Below are positions 34,821-43,924 of a DNA stretch of 64,000 bases, piece by piece. The translations under genes and the position numbers were made by a program. Position 1 is the stretch's first letter. Every line of letters starts with the position of its first letter. Under the pieces are notes generated by a model. The model made no database searches, had not been told where the DNA came from, and saw only the letters and a program-made list of their open reading frames with translations. Source of the stretch: Methylomarinum vadi (GTDB taxonomy: Bacteria; Pseudomonadota; Gammaproteobacteria; Methylococcales; Methylomonadaceae); NCBI RefSeq assembly GCF_000733935.1, contig NZ_JPON01000001.1, positions 1,674,001 through 1,738,000 on the forward strand, in the 5' to 3' direction.

Positions 34821-34848
34821 GTTCACCTATGCGTCATAAGAAGCGGAA

Positions 34849-34897
34849 GAGACCCCGCTCGATATCTCAAAAGAGTTTATCTAGTATAAGGGGTCTC
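34849..34897 (-). promoter_or_regulatory. Inverted repeat between tkt and the membrane repeat protein
   Basis: GAGACCCC and GGGGTCTC form an 8-base perfect stem around a 33-base A/T-rich loop, inside the 126-base gap after tkt. It may end the tkt transcript or be an operator. No T-run follows, so the role is open. Confidence 0.4.
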
Positions 34898-34946
34898 CTC
34901 GCTAAATGGAATGCAAAATTCCGTTCAAACGGTATTAAAGACTAAA

Positions 34947-36932
34947 TTAAAGAACCGCTTTTACGTTTTTAACTACATTCTCAACGGTAAAGCCGAAGTG
35001 CTTCATCAGGTCGCCAGCAGGAGCAGACTCGCCGAAGGTATCGATACCGACTACGCCGCCTTCCAGGCCGACATATTTGCGCCAGTAATCGGTGACACCC
35101 GCTTCAATCGCAACGCGTTTGACTCCAGGAGTCAGAACACTGTCTTTGTATGCCTGATCTTGACGATCAAAGACATGAGTAGACGGCATGGAAACAACGC
35201 GAGCTTTGACGCCTTCCGCAGCCAACGCTTCCTTAGCATCCAATGCCAGACTTACTTCGGAACCGGTCGCGATCAATACGACATCAGGAGTACCGTCAAC
35301 GTCGGAAATGACATAAGCGCCTTTACGGATCGCCGCGATTTGATCATCGGAGCGCTCCAGGAAAGGTACGCCTTGACGAGTCAATACCAGGCTAGTCGGG
35401 CCGGTCTTACGTTCAACTGCCATAACCCAGGAAACAGCTGTTTCAACAGAATCGGCAGGACGCCAAACTTCCATATTCGGAATATATCGCATTGCAGCGG
35501 TATTTTCGATAGGTTGGTGAGTAGGACCGTCTTCGCCTTGGCCGATAGAATCGTGAGTCAGCACGGCGATGGTCCGTATTTTCATCAACGCAGCCATGCG
35601 CAAGGCGCTTTTCGCATAGTCGGAGAACATGTGGAAAGTACCGCCGTATGGAATAAAGCCACCGTGCAGCGCCATGCCGTTCATGATGCCGAACATACCG
35701 AATTCACGCACACCGTAAGAGATATAGTTACCGGGCTCTTTACCGCTGACGTGTTTGAAGCTGCCGCAGCTAGTCAGGTTAGAGCCGGTCAAATCGGCCG
35801 AACCGCCCAAGAACTCAGGTAATACAGGCGCCAAACCAGCGATTGCATTTTGCGATGCTTTGCGCGTGGCAACTTTTTCTTTCTTAGCGTTGGTTTCTGC
35901 GATCAATGCATCGGTCGCTTCTTTCCAGTTGGCCGGCAATTCGCCAGCCATGCGACGTTTGAATTCAGCCGCCAATTCAGGATGAGCTGCTTCATAAGCC
36001 GCGAATTTTTCATTCCAAGCCGCTTCAGCTTCCGCGCCTTTTGCTTTTGCATCCCAACCGGCATAAACATCTTCAGGAATTACGAAAGGCGCGTGCTCCC
36101 AACCCAATTCTTTACGAGTCAGTGCAACTTCTTCTTCGCCCAAAGCAGCACCGTGACAATCATGGCTACCGCTTTTGTTAGGAGAACCGAAACCGATGAT
36201 AGTTTTACAACAAATCAAAGAAGGACGATCGGTCTCTTGTTTTGCCGCTTCGATAGCCGCATTGATCGCATCGGGATCGTGACCGTCGACAGATTGGACG
36301 TGCCAGCCGTATGCCTCAAAACGTTTAACGGTATCGTCTGTATACCAACCATCGATGTGACCGTCGATAGAAATATTGTTGTCGTCCCAGAAGGCGATCA
36401 GATTACCTAATCCCCAGGTTCCCGCCAAAGAACAAGCCTCATGGGAAACACCTTCCATCAAACAACCGTCGCCCATGAATGCATAGGTTTTATGGTCGAC
36501 GATATCGTGACCCGGACGGTTAAATTGGTCAGCCATCAGTTTTTCAGCCATGGCGAAACCAACCGCGTTAGTTATACCTTGACCCAGGGGACCGGTAGTG
36601 GTTTCAACGCCTGGCGCATATCCATATTCAGGGTGCCCCGGACATTTTGAATGCAATTGACGGAAAGTTTTCAACTCATCCATTGGCAAGTCGTAGCCCG
36701 TCAAATGCAACAAGGAATAGATCAGCATGGAGCCGTGACCGTTAGACAAGATGAAACGGTCGCGGTCGGCCCAATTAGGGTTAGTTGGATTGTGTTTCAA
36801 ATGGTCGTTCCACAATACCTCGGCAATATCTGCCATCCCCATAGGCGCACCCGGGTGGCCTGAGTTCGCTTTCTGAACTGCATCCATGCTCAAAACGCGT
36901 ATAGCGTTCGCTAATTCTCGGCGCGAAGGCAT
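34947..36932 (-). CDS. tkt: Transketolase
   Basis: 661 aa. It transfers two-carbon units with thiamine diphosphate, regenerating pentose phosphates in the RuMP cycle. Signatures: [14 protein letters not shown] near the N-terminus, the ThDP-binding [14 protein letters not shown]...[11 protein letters not shown], and the pyrimidine-domain segment [18 protein letters not shown] with its catalytic Glu and His residues. A normal TktA length and a good start ([19 protein letters not shown]). It is positioned after phi, from which a terminator separates it, and before the membrane repeat protein. Confidence 0.95.
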   Translation of the reverse strand: MPSRRELANAIRVLSMDAVQKANSGHPGAPMGMADIAEVLWNDHLKHNPTNPNWADRDRFILSNGHGSMLIYSLLHLTGYDLPMDELKTFRQLHSKCPGHPEYGYAPGVETTTGPLGQGITNAVGFAMAEKLMADQFNRPGHDIVDHKTYAFMGDGCLMEGVSHEACSLAGTWGLGNLIAFWDDNNISIDGHIDGWYTDDTVKRFEAYGWHVQSVDGHDPDAINAAIEAAKQETDRPSLICCKTIIGFGSPNKSGSHDCHGAALGEEEVALTRKELGWEHAPFVIPEDVYAGWDAKAKGAEAEAAWNEKFAAYEAAHPELAAEFKRRMAGELPANWKEATDALIAETNAKKEKVATRKASQNAIAGLAPVLPEFLGGSADLTGSNLTSCGSFKHVSGKEPGNYISYGVREFGMFGIMNGMALHGGFIPYGGTFHMFSDYAKSALRMAALMKIRTIAVLTHDSIGQGEDGPTHQPIENTAAMRYIPNMEVWRPADSVETAVSWVMAVERKTGPTSLVLTRQGVPFLERSDDQIAAIRKGAYVISDVDGTPDVVLIATGSEVSLALDAKEALAAEGVKARVVSMPSTHVFDRQDQAYKDSVLTPGVKRVAIEAGVTDYWRKYVGLEGGVVGIDTFGESAPAGDLMKHFGFTVENVVKNVKAVL

Positions 36933-37015
36933 ATTCTTCTCCTTAAATTTTGTTTGTTAACTATGAATTCTGTTAAGAAATCGTAAAAACTTACGATCGA
37001 TGATTCTGTGCAAAC

Positions 37016-37044
37016 GAAACGGGCGGTTTCCCGCCCGTTTTCAG
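37016..37044 (-). terminator. Terminator after phi (first pair)
   Basis: On the minus strand, GAAAACGGGCGGG-aaa-CCGCCCGTTTCG lies a few bases after the phi stop and before tkt. It is a strong G/C stem with only a short T-run, so it may terminate partly and set the ratio of hps-phi to tkt transcripts. Confidence 0.7.
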
Positions 37045-37046
37045 CA

Positions 37047-37580
37047 TTATTCCAGGTTAGCGTGCCTGCTACGCATAACCTCTTCCTCGATGCCTTTCTC
37101 ATGAATAATATGAGAAATGGTCGCTTCCAGGAAAAACAGGGTAGACAGTTCGAAAACGGTACCCATCGGCATGCCTTTCACTTTTGCGTATTGTTCCGCT
37201 TTACCAATTTGCAAAACAGTATCCGCTAAATCGCCAATGCTTGAGTCACTCTTAGCGGAAATCAACACGATCTTTGCACCGATCTGTTTCGCTTTTTTAG
37301 TATAGGCAATCAACTGTTCTGTCTCGCCAGAGCCAGAAATGATGATTAATAAATCACCTTTTTTAATGCTTGGTGTAACGATTTCGCCTACGACACTGAC
37401 ATCATAGCCGCCATGCATCAAACGCATCGCGAAAAAGTTACCGACCAGCTTGGAACGACCCGCCCCGGAAATAAAAATCCGCGAAGCTGAATCCAGCATT
37501 TGCGTCAATTTATCTTCGTATGTGTCGTCCGTTGCTCCCAGAATCCCGCTGATTTTATCTACGACTAATTGCTTATGCAT
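37047..37580 (-). CDS. phi: 6-phospho-3-hexuloisomerase (copy 1)
   Basis: 177 aa SIS-domain enzyme that isomerises hexulose-6-phosphate to fructose-6-phosphate, the second step of RuMP formaldehyde fixation. SIS signatures are FISGAGRSKLVGNFFAMRLMHGG and LLIIISGSGETEQLI; the C-terminus EEEVMRSRHANLE is typical of PHI. It starts three bases after hps copy 1. The paralogue at 40390-40923 differs mainly in surface positions and keeps every SIS motif. Confidence 0.95.
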   Translation of the reverse strand: MHKQLVVDKISGILGATDDTYEDKLTQMLDSASRIFISGAGRSKLVGNFFAMRLMHGGYDVSVVGEIVTPSIKKGDLLIIISGSGETEQLIAYTKKAKQIGAKIVLISAKSDSSIGDLADTVLQIGKAEQYAKVKGMPMGTVFELSTLFFLEATISHIIHEKGIEEEVMRSRHANLE

Positions 37581-37583
37581 CGT

Positions 37584-38231
37584 TTACACCGCTGCTGCAT
37601 CAACCAGTTCACGAATTTCACGAGCCGCTTCCGCTGGAGAAGGTGCACCGTAGATGGCCGCGCCGACTACGATGATGTTTGCGCCCGCTTCAACAACACT
37701 TTGTACGGTGGATTGTTTGATGCCACCGGCAACAGATACGCGTACATCCAGACCTAAAGAGGCAATGTCATTCAGGTCGGCGAAAGGCGTTTGGCCCGCT
37801 GCTTGCGCGTCCAGACCTGTGTGTACACCAACAATTTGCGCACCCAACTCGGCAGACGCACGCGCGCATTCGATTTTATCAGGTACATTGATCAAATCGA
37901 CTTGCACTTCCGCATTGTGTGCTTTTGCAGCTTTTACTACGCCACCGATTGTCGCCAGACCGGACACACCCAGAACTGTACAGATGTCTGCACCTGCCGC
38001 GTAGAAAGGAGTGGCTTCGTACTCACCGGCGTCCATAGTTTTCAGATCAACCAGAATCAGTTGATTTGGAAATCTCGCTCTTAATTCTTCAACCAGTTTC
38101 AGACCATTGTACTTGATGCAAGGCGTACCGATTTCGAAGATATCAACGTAAGGAGCGACTTGTTCAGCCAGCGCTACTGTTGCATCGAAATCTAATGAAT
38201 CTAAGGCCATTTGAATTAATGGTTTTGCCAT
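37584..38231 (-). CDS. hps: 3-hexulose-6-phosphate synthase (copy 1)
   Basis: 215 aa. It condenses formaldehyde with ribulose-5-phosphate, the entry step of the RuMP cycle. It is a TIM barrel of the OMP-decarboxylase suprafamily, with the DLKTMDAGEYE motif (D-x-K-x-x-D) and GVHTGLDAQAAGQTPF. ATG at 38229-38231 with GGAG about 9 bases upstream. Relative to copy 2 about 17 of 215 residues differ, but only one (residue 3) falls in the first 91. The upstream leader is also nearly identical, which points to recent duplication or gene conversion. Confidence 0.95.
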   Translation of the reverse strand: MAKPLIQMALDSLDFDATVALAEQVAPYVDIFEIGTPCIKYNGLKLVEELRARFPNQLILVDLKTMDAGEYEATPFYAAGADICTVLGVSGLATIGGVVKAAKAHNAEVQVDLINVPDKIECARASAELGAQIVGVHTGLDAQAAGQTPFADLNDIASLGLDVRVSVAGGIKQSTVQSVVEAGANIIVVGAAIYGAPSPAEAAREIRELVDAAAV

Positions 38232-39003
38232 GTTATATGCTCCGTTAGGGTTAGTTATTGGTTATAGTTTTTTGTTTCAGACTTATTTCGCGGAAGGAAC
38301 TTTAAAACAGAAGTAGGTTAAATGTCAATTTTCCGGGGTGACTCACAAAACGATAACTCCTTACACTTAGACCGGTTATTTCTCGCCCAGCTTATTGATC
38401 ATCGCCAAGTGTCAGCAAGCAACACCTCAATTAAATCATTAGCAAATTTACAACAGCACCGATACATTTCATCTCTCCTCTATGCCGCATAGTCCCACTC
38501 GCACAATCTATATAGACATTCTTATTCAAACCAAACGAGAAAGACAATTAAATAAAACATTATTAAACAGCGGCTAAGACGACGCACATCAGTTAATTTA
38601 TGAAGATGGAGCAGCAAATCGAAAATATTATCGAATCGCCGATGTTGAGCTGAACTAGCAAATGCCATTTGTTGCCTAAATCAAACAATCCGCCATTATC
38701 AACTCATCCTATCGACCACAAATTTAGCCAAGTGACTAAAATGAAACCCTATTTACTGATAATAAAACAATCAGCCCCTTCAAATCACTCGGCAATCAAG
38801 CTTCGACCTCTTGCAAATCTAACGTGCAATGAGTGCCTGATTTTTTTATTACAAACGTGGCAATTGCCCGAATTTAACCTGCTTGCCCCAATGATAAAGA
38901 AAAGCCTTCTAAAAAGAAGGCTGATCTTTTAGATAGTTAGGCCCTGACTAAAAATTTCGCCGAAGCAAAGATTCCTCGCCAATCCTATGTAAGCCAGGAC
39001 TAA
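38232..39003. other. Intergenic stretch upstream of hps copy 1
   Basis: About 770 bases between the 15-motif protein and hps copy 1. It contains a hairpin terminator (38901-38922) and presumably the hps promoter. A short plus-strand frame at 38669-38932 has no recognisable content and overlaps the terminator, so it is not called. Confidence 0.5.
38901..38922 (-). terminator. Terminator after the 15-motif repeat protein
   Basis: On the minus strand, AGCCTTCT-tttt-AGAAGGCT followed by TTTCTTT lies about 80 bases past the stop of the repeat-protein gene. Confidence 0.75.
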
Positions 39004-40146
39004 TTATGCTTTATTTTGCAAATATTTTTCGACGCCAGTCAGTGGCTTAGCAACTTCAATGACTTTAACATTGGCTTTTTCAGCCAAATATTTAGCCACC
39101 CCTGTCAATTCAACTACGTTTTGCTCGGAAGCGGCTTCTTCCTGGATTTCTTCTCCTACAGAAACCTCTTCAGCCTGTTCCGATTCAACGGTAACTTGAG
39201 TATTTTTCGCCAAAATCACTTGCCTGGCAAGATATTTGGCGACCCCACTGATTTTAGGTCTCGCACCCGCTTCGTGCTCTATTCTGTCCATGTATTTATC
39301 CACGCCAGTCGAGGTATCGACATGCCTTTCCACTAGAATCTGCTTGGTCAGATAACGGGCCACTCCGGTAGGCGCCTCTTTCACGAGAGCGGCTTGTTTA
39401 GCCAGGTACTTGTCCACGCTTGTTTTTGCAGGGGCGGAACTCGACACACTTATTTTCTTGGCCATGTATTTGGATACACCGGTCGCCGACCTTCTATTTT
39501 CAGAACTATGCTTTGCCAAGTATTGAGCAACGCCTGTCGCGGCTGGATCGAAATCGTCCTGGGCAACTGTTTCCTCTGGCATTTTCGCTTTTTCTTCTGC
39601 CGCCAATCGAGCCGCCTTCTCTTCGGCTTCAATACTTCTGGCCACTATTGCTGCAGCGGCCGCTTTTCTAGCTGATTTTTCCTGCTCAAATAAATACTTA
39701 CCAACACCTGTTACGGGGGCACTTGCTTTTTCGGCTTTTGCCAGTCTGGTGAGATAATTGGCCACACCCGTTGCAACCGGCTTATCTCGATTAACGATAC
39801 TTTGCTTGACCAGGTAGCGTGCCACGCCGCTGACCGCCGGTTTTTCTTTTTCCGAAATCATTTGCCGGGTAATGTATTTCGACACACCTGTATTCGCAGG
39901 TTTATTACCGGCGGCAAGAATCTGTTTAGCCATGTATCTGGCTACTCCGGTAGCCGGATCATGTTTATGCGTTTTTAAATATCTGTCGACACCTGTAGCC
40001 GACGGCATTTTATTCAGGTAACGAGCCACACCTGTTAATCCACTCGATGACTCTTGTTTTACTTCTGACCCAGAAGTCGCATCATGATCGAAGGAAAAAG
40101 TGGTCAGCGAGCCCAACAAACCTTTTATCAAACTATTCTTCTTCAC
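39004..40146 (-). CDS. Soluble 15-fold TGVxKYL repeat protein
   Basis: 380 aa, GTG start at 40144-40146. Fifteen copies of T/S-G/S-V-x-x-Y-L/M/I begin near residues 38, 51, 66, 86, 106, 126, 146, 204, 222, 242, 260, 280, 300, 348 and 370. Spacing is exactly 20 residues in the runs 66-146 and 260-300; each motif starts a likely helix (for example RYLAKQ). Longer breaks at about 155-200 (Ala/Glu/Lys-rich, probably a helix) and about 310-347 (Glu-rich) divide three blocks. There is no clear signal peptide or membrane span; the N-terminus MKKNSLIKGLLGSL resembles that of the membrane-anchored partner. It lies between two hps-phi pairs. I do not recognise the family; a multivalent binding or scaffold role is inferred from the repeat design. 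Confidence 0.85.
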   Translation of the reverse strand: MKKNSLIKGLLGSLTTFSFDHDATSGSEVKQESSSGLTGVARYLNKMPSATGVDRYLKTHKHDPATGVARYMAKQILAAGNKPANTGVSKYITRQMISEKEKPAVSGVARYLVKQSIVNRDKPVATGVANYLTRLAKAEKASAPVTGVGKYLFEQEKSARKAAAAAIVARSIEAEEKAARLAAEEKAKMPEETVAQDDFDPAATGVAQYLAKHSSENRRSATGVSKYMAKKISVSSSAPAKTSVDKYLAKQAALVKEAPTGVARYLTKQILVERHVDTSTGVDKYMDRIEHEAGARPKISGVAKYLARQVILAKNTQVTVESEQAEEVSVGEEIQEEAASEQNVVELTGVAKYLAEKANVKVIEVAKPLTGVEKYLQNKA

Positions 40147-40353
40147 CTGTGTCCGCCTCTGTTTAAATTTTTTTTATGCATAAAAGTACAGCTCCTTAGT
40201 GATTCATACATTGTCAACGATGAAGCCGAACCTGATAAAACTTAATTGCTGGCATTAGACATTTTCCCAATATGCCATTCCGCACATCTTGAATTTTACA
40301 ATTCCTTTTGTGAAGTAGAGCCATAAAGATATAGCTGAAACGTATAAGCAAAA

Positions 40354-40386
40354 CGGGTGGAACTCAGTCCCACCCGCCATTCCGTT
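40354..40386 (-). terminator. Terminator after phi (second pair)
   Basis: On the minus strand, GGGTGG-gactgagtt-CCACCC followed by GTTTTGC lies right after the phi copy 2 stop. The T-run is short, so efficiency is uncertain. Confidence 0.6.
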
Positions 40387-40389
40387 TTA

Positions 40390-40923
40390 TTATTCCAGAT
40401 TAGCGTGCCTGCTACGCATAACTTCTTCTTCAATCCCTTTATCATGAATGATATGAGAGACAGTTGCTTCCAGAAAAAATAGCGTAGACAGTTCAAACAA
40501 GGTTCCCATCGGCATGCCTTTAACCTTTTGATAAAGGTCATCCTTACCGATTTGGAACACTTCATCCGCTAAATCACCAATAGTCGAATTGCCTTTCGCA
40601 GAAATCAAGATGATATCGGCACCAACTTCTTTTGCTTTTTTGGTGAACGAAATCAACTGCTCGGTTTCACCCGAACCGGAAATCACGATCAACAAATCGC
40701 CAACTTTAATACTCGGCGTAACGATTTCACCAACCACGCTGACGTCGTAACCACCATGCATCAAACGCATGGCAAAAAAATTACCCACCAGCTTGGAACG
40801 GCCAGCGCCGGAAATAAAAATTCTTCCGGCTCTGTCCAGCAAATATGTCAGCTTTTGCTCATAGGAATCCTTAGTGGACCCAAGAATACCGCTGATCTTG
40901 TCTACGACAAGTTGCTTATGCAT
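40390..40923 (-). CDS. phi: 6-phospho-3-hexuloisomerase (copy 2)
   Basis: 177 aa, a close paralogue of the phi at 37047-37580, with the same SIS motifs (FISGAGRSKLVGNFF, LLIVISGSGETEQLISF) and the same C-terminal EEEVMRSRHANLE. Differences cluster in the N-terminal helix (GSTKDSYEQKLTYLLDRAG) and around residues 96-135. It starts two bases after hps copy 2. The 15-motif protein follows downstream after 243 bases. Confidence 0.95.
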   Translation of the reverse strand: MHKQLVVDKISGILGSTKDSYEQKLTYLLDRAGRIFISGAGRSKLVGNFFAMRLMHGGYDVSVVGEIVTPSIKVGDLLIVISGSGETEQLISFTKKAKEVGADIILISAKGNSTIGDLADEVFQIGKDDLYQKVKGMPMGTLFELSTLFFLEATVSHIIHDKGIEEEVMRSRHANLE

Positions 40924-40925
40924 GA

Positions 40926-41573
40926 TTATGCCGCTGCAGCGTCAACCAACTCACGAATTTCGCGAGCCGCTTCTGCAGGTGATGGAGCGCCATAGATAGC
41001 CGCACCAACAACAATGATGTCAGCACCTGCTTCTACCACGCTTTGTACGGTAGAAGGCTTGATACCGCCGGCAACAGAAACACGCACATCCAGACCCAGG
41101 TTAGAAATTTCAGCCAGATCTTCGAAAGGCGTTTGACCCGCTGCTTGCGCGTCCAGACCAGTGTGTACGCCAACGATTTGCGCACCCAGCGCTGCTGCTT
41201 CTCTTGCGCACTCTGCTTTGTTTGGTACGTTGATCAAGTCAATTTGTACTTCAGCGTTGTGTGCTTTAGCTGCTTTGATCACACCACCAATTGTCGCCAT
41301 ACCGGAAACACCCAGTACTGTACAGATATCTGCACCCGCCGCGTAGAAAGGAGTCGCTTCGTACTCACCGGCATCCATGGTTTTCAGGTCAACCAGAATC
41401 AGTTGATTCGGAAATCTTGCTCTTAATTCTTCAACCAGCTTCAGGCCATTGTACTTGATGCAAGGCGTACCGATTTCGAAGATATCAACGTAAGGAGCGA
41501 CTTGTTCAGCCAGCGCTACTGTTGCATCGAAATCCAGTGAATCTAAAGCCATTTGAATTAATGGTGTTGCCAT
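40926..41573 (-). CDS. hps: 3-hexulose-6-phosphate synthase (copy 2)
   Basis: 215 aa, a paralogue of the hps at 37584-38231, with the DLKTMDAGEYE metal/substrate motif intact. Substitutions versus copy 1 concentrate between residues 92 and 180 (for example AREAAALGAQ against ARASAELGAQ). It is the first gene of the minus-strand RuMP run and is divergent from the HAD phosphatase gene. The intervening 282 bases should hold its promoter. The ATG at 41571-41573 has the same GGAGCATATAAC leader as copy 1. Confidence 0.95.
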   Translation of the reverse strand: MATPLIQMALDSLDFDATVALAEQVAPYVDIFEIGTPCIKYNGLKLVEELRARFPNQLILVDLKTMDAGEYEATPFYAAGADICTVLGVSGMATIGGVIKAAKAHNAEVQIDLINVPNKAECAREAAALGAQIVGVHTGLDAQAAGQTPFEDLAEISNLGLDVRVSVAGGIKPSTVQSVVEAGADIIVVGAAIYGAPSPAEAAREIRELVDAAAA

Positions 41574-41855
41574 GTTATATGCTCCGTTTGTTACAGTTAT
41601 TGTTTAAACATAAAATTACCAGCTAACGTTAAACTCTAAAACAGTTAGAGTGAGATTGTCAATTTACTGGCAGATTACATGTTTAAATTTTTGTTAGAAT
41701 GATGATCATTCTGGTGACACACAGACCTGTCAACACAACGGTTCGACAATCGGCACCTACCTTCCGGCGACATTTCATAAAATGAAAATATCTCGATGCC
41801 TGCAACCGGTGTCAGCGGTGAACCGTACCATACTTCATTACGGATAAACAACACT

Positions 41856-42677
41856 ATGGCACCAATTTCGAACATCAACGCATTGATTATTGATATGGAC
41901 GGCGTTTTATGGCAGGGCAGCACTCCCTTGCCTGGGTTAAACGAATTCTTTAGTACAATCCGCGCATTACGGCTACCCTTCATATTAGCGACCAACAATG
42001 CCAGCCTGACTCTGGAACAATATATCGATAAACTCGAGCAAATGCAGGTTAGGGTCCAGCGTTCCGAAATTTTGACCTCTGGCATGGCAACCGCCCATTA
42101 TCTGGCGCAACAACACGACCCTGACAGCACCCGGGTTTTCGTCATCGGCGAAAGCGGCGCCAAACTACCCTTACTAGAACAAGGTTTTACGTTAACCGAC
42201 ATCGACGACATCCGAAACGATAAAAGAGATTCCGGCGCCGACATCGTAGTCTGCGGATTGGACAGAGAACTGTCGTGGGACAAATTAGCCACTGCCGCGC
42301 TAAACATACGTGCCGGTGCCCTTTTTATCGGCACCAATGGCGACGTCACGCTGCCTACCGAACGCGGCTTCGCTCCCGGCAACGGCGCAACCCTGGCCGC
42401 GCTGGAAGCGGCTACCGGGGTAAAACCCACTGTCATCGGCAAACCGGAGCCGATCATGTACCAGCAAGCGATGGCTATCCTGGGTACTACCGCAGCCGAG
42501 ACCATTGCCATAGGCGACCGCTTGGATACCGACATCCTTGGCGCGGTTCGCGCCGACATGCGCAGCCTGATGGTTTTGAGCGGCATCTCGTCACAGCAGG
42601 ACATCGCAACTGTCGATTATGAGCCGACCTGGGTGATGCAGGACATCAGAGAAGTGACGGAAATGTTGAAACAATGA
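41856..42677 (+). CDS. HAD-IIA family phosphatase (NagD/phosphoglycolate phosphatase-like)
   Basis: 273 aa from the ATG at 41856; a longer frame adds an unlikely 20-residue tail. HAD motif I is IIDMDGVLWQG, motif II ILATNNAS, motif III Lys in KPTVIGKPEPIMY and motif IV AIGDRLDTDILGAVRA. The type IIA cap lies between motifs II and III. It probably dephosphorylates a small phosphorylated metabolite; substrate is unknown. Being divergent from hps and followed by other sugar genes, it may clear phosphoglycolate or a sugar-phosphate by-product. Confidence 0.85.
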   Translation: MAPISNINALIIDMDGVLWQGSTPLPGLNEFFSTIRALRLPFILATNNASLTLEQYIDKLEQMQVRVQRSEILTSGMATAHYLAQQHDPDSTRVFVIGESGAKLPLLEQGFTLTDIDDIRNDKRDSGADIVVCGLDRELSWDKLATAALNIRAGALFIGTNGDVTLPTERGFAPGNGATLAALEAATGVKPTVIGKPEPIMYQQAMAILGTTAAETIAIGDRLDTDILGAVRADMRSLMVLSGISSQQDIATVDYEPTWVMQDIREVTEMLKQ

Positions 42678-42801
42678 GGATAAGCGCCAATATCAACAAT
42701 AAAAAATTGCGGAAGGAATAACAGCGCCTAGCTCGCTTGTTTCCGCCAGGCCGCCCTTCGTCATTTTTCAAACATTGAACAAGCCTTACACACAGGCTAA
42801 C

Positions 42802-42840
42802 ATTAAAATAAAGTCAATCATTAAAATAAAGTCAATCATT
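42802..42840. repeat. Tandem 18-bp repeat upstream of dhaK
   Basis: Two head-to-tail copies of an 18-base unit, ATTAAAATAAAGTCAATC, plus the first three bases of a third, ending about 16 bases before the dhaK ATG. Copy-number change here would alter dhaK leader spacing. Confidence 0.85.
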
Positions 42841-42856
42841 GCCCGGAGTCGCGATA

Positions 42857-43846
42857 ATGAAAAAATTCATCAATGCCGTTGACAGCTTGCTCGACGAAAG
42901 CATCCTCGGCTTTGCTAAAGCCCATGCCGACATCATTCAACTGCAAAGCGAACCTACCTTCGTCCGCCGCAAAGAGCCGACCCGAAACGGTAAAGTGGTC
43001 TTGATTTCGGGTGGAGGCTCCGGCCATGAACCACTGCATACCGGCTTTGTCGGCCAGGGCATGTTGGACGCGGCCTGCCCTGGGCAAATCTTTACTTCGC
43101 CGACACCGGACCAGATGCTGGCCGCCGCGCAAGCCGTCGAAAACGGCGGCGGTGTTTTATTTATCGTCAAGAATTATGCCGGCGATGTCATGAATTTCGA
43201 AATCGCTGGGGAAATGCTGGAATGCAACAATGCCAGCGTGCTGATCGACGACGATGTTTCGTTACCAAAAGATCACAGCACCGGGCGTCGCGGCGTCGCC
43301 GGAACCCTGATTGTCGAGAAAATTGTCGGTGCCGCCGCCGAAAACGGCGCTGATTTGGCAACCTGCAAAAGCTTGGGCGACAAGGTCAATCAGGCGACTG
43401 CATCGATGGGCGTCGCGCTCAGTAGTTGTACGGTGCCGGCACTGGGCAAACCGACTTTCGACCTGGCCGCCGACGAGATGGAAATGGGCGTCGGCATTCA
43501 CGGCGAACGCGGGAGGGAAACGATGAAACTCGCCTCCGCCACGGAAATCGTCGAACATATAGCCCAACAAATCGACGACGAACTAAAACCGCAGCAAGGC
43601 CAACAAGCGCTGCTGCATGTCAACGGCTTCGGCGGCACTCCATTACTGGAATTGCATTTACTGTACGATTTGGCCGCGCAATATTGGGAGAAGCGCGGCA
43701 TCAACATTTGTCGTTCCCTGGTCGGCAACTATACCACCTCATTGGACATGGCCGGCGCGTCCATCACCTTGACGCTACTGGACGAAGAAATGCTGAAACT
43801 TTGGGATGCGCCGGTCAATACCGCCTCTTTGCGCTGGGGCTGTTAA
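42857..43846 (+). CDS. dhaK: Dihydroxyacetone kinase substrate-binding subunit DhaK
   Basis: 329 aa from the ATG at 42857 (MKKFINAVDSLLDESI); the frame opens six codons earlier. It binds dihydroxyacetone covalently. Seen are the substrate loop LISGGGSGHEPLHTGFVGQGMLDAA, DDVSLPKDHSTGRRGVAGTLIVEKI and the GVGIHGERG segment with the DHA-binding His. The partner DhaL is on the opposite strand immediately downstream, tail to tail. No DhaM-type phosphotransferase subunit is present here, so the phosphoryl donor (ATP or a PTS component) is not settled by the sequence. Confidence 0.9.
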   Translation: MKKFINAVDSLLDESILGFAKAHADIIQLQSEPTFVRRKEPTRNGKVVLISGGGSGHEPLHTGFVGQGMLDAACPGQIFTSPTPDQMLAAAQAVENGGGVLFIVKNYAGDVMNFEIAGEMLECNNASVLIDDDVSLPKDHSTGRRGVAGTLIVEKIVGAAAENGADLATCKSLGDKVNQATASMGVALSSCTVPALGKPTFDLAADEMEMGVGIHGERGRETMKLASATEIVEHIAQQIDDELKPQQGQQALLHVNGFGGTPLLELHLLYDLAAQYWEKRGINICRSLVGNYTTSLDMAGASITLTLLDEEMLKLWDAPVNTASLRWGC

Positions 43847-43869
43847 GCGGTAACGCCCGGCATTGCCCT

Positions 43870-43897
43870 GTTGGGTTGCATGATGCAACCCGACCTT
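43870..43897. repeat. Divergent GTTGGGTT-type palindrome
   Basis: GTTGGGTTGCAT-GATGCAACCCGACC is a short perfect stem between the convergent dhaK and dhaL genes, related to the other GTTGGGTT repeats. It may also serve as a transcript end. Confidence 0.5.
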
Positions 43898-43924
43898 CCT
43901 GGGTTGGCGACGAGGGTATCGCTC

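Noticed and set aside
38669-38932. Plus-strand 87-codon frame upstream of hps
   Set aside because: It runs through the terminator at 38901-38922 and has no recognisable content.
39004-40146. The 15-motif protein as a TPR, Sel1 or pentapeptide repeat protein
   Set aside because: The unit is 20 residues with a T-G-V-x-x-Y-L core, which does not fit the 34-36-residue TPR/Sel1 or the five-residue patterns.
41796-41855. ATGCCTGCAACCGGTGTC start of the HAD gene, whose ATGV resembles the repeat motif
   Set aside because: The family N-terminus begins at the ATG at 41856; the match to TGV is short and lies outside the likely protein.
42802-42840. CRISPR-like direct repeats upstream of dhaK
   Set aside because: Only two contiguous copies without spacers; a simple tandem duplication.
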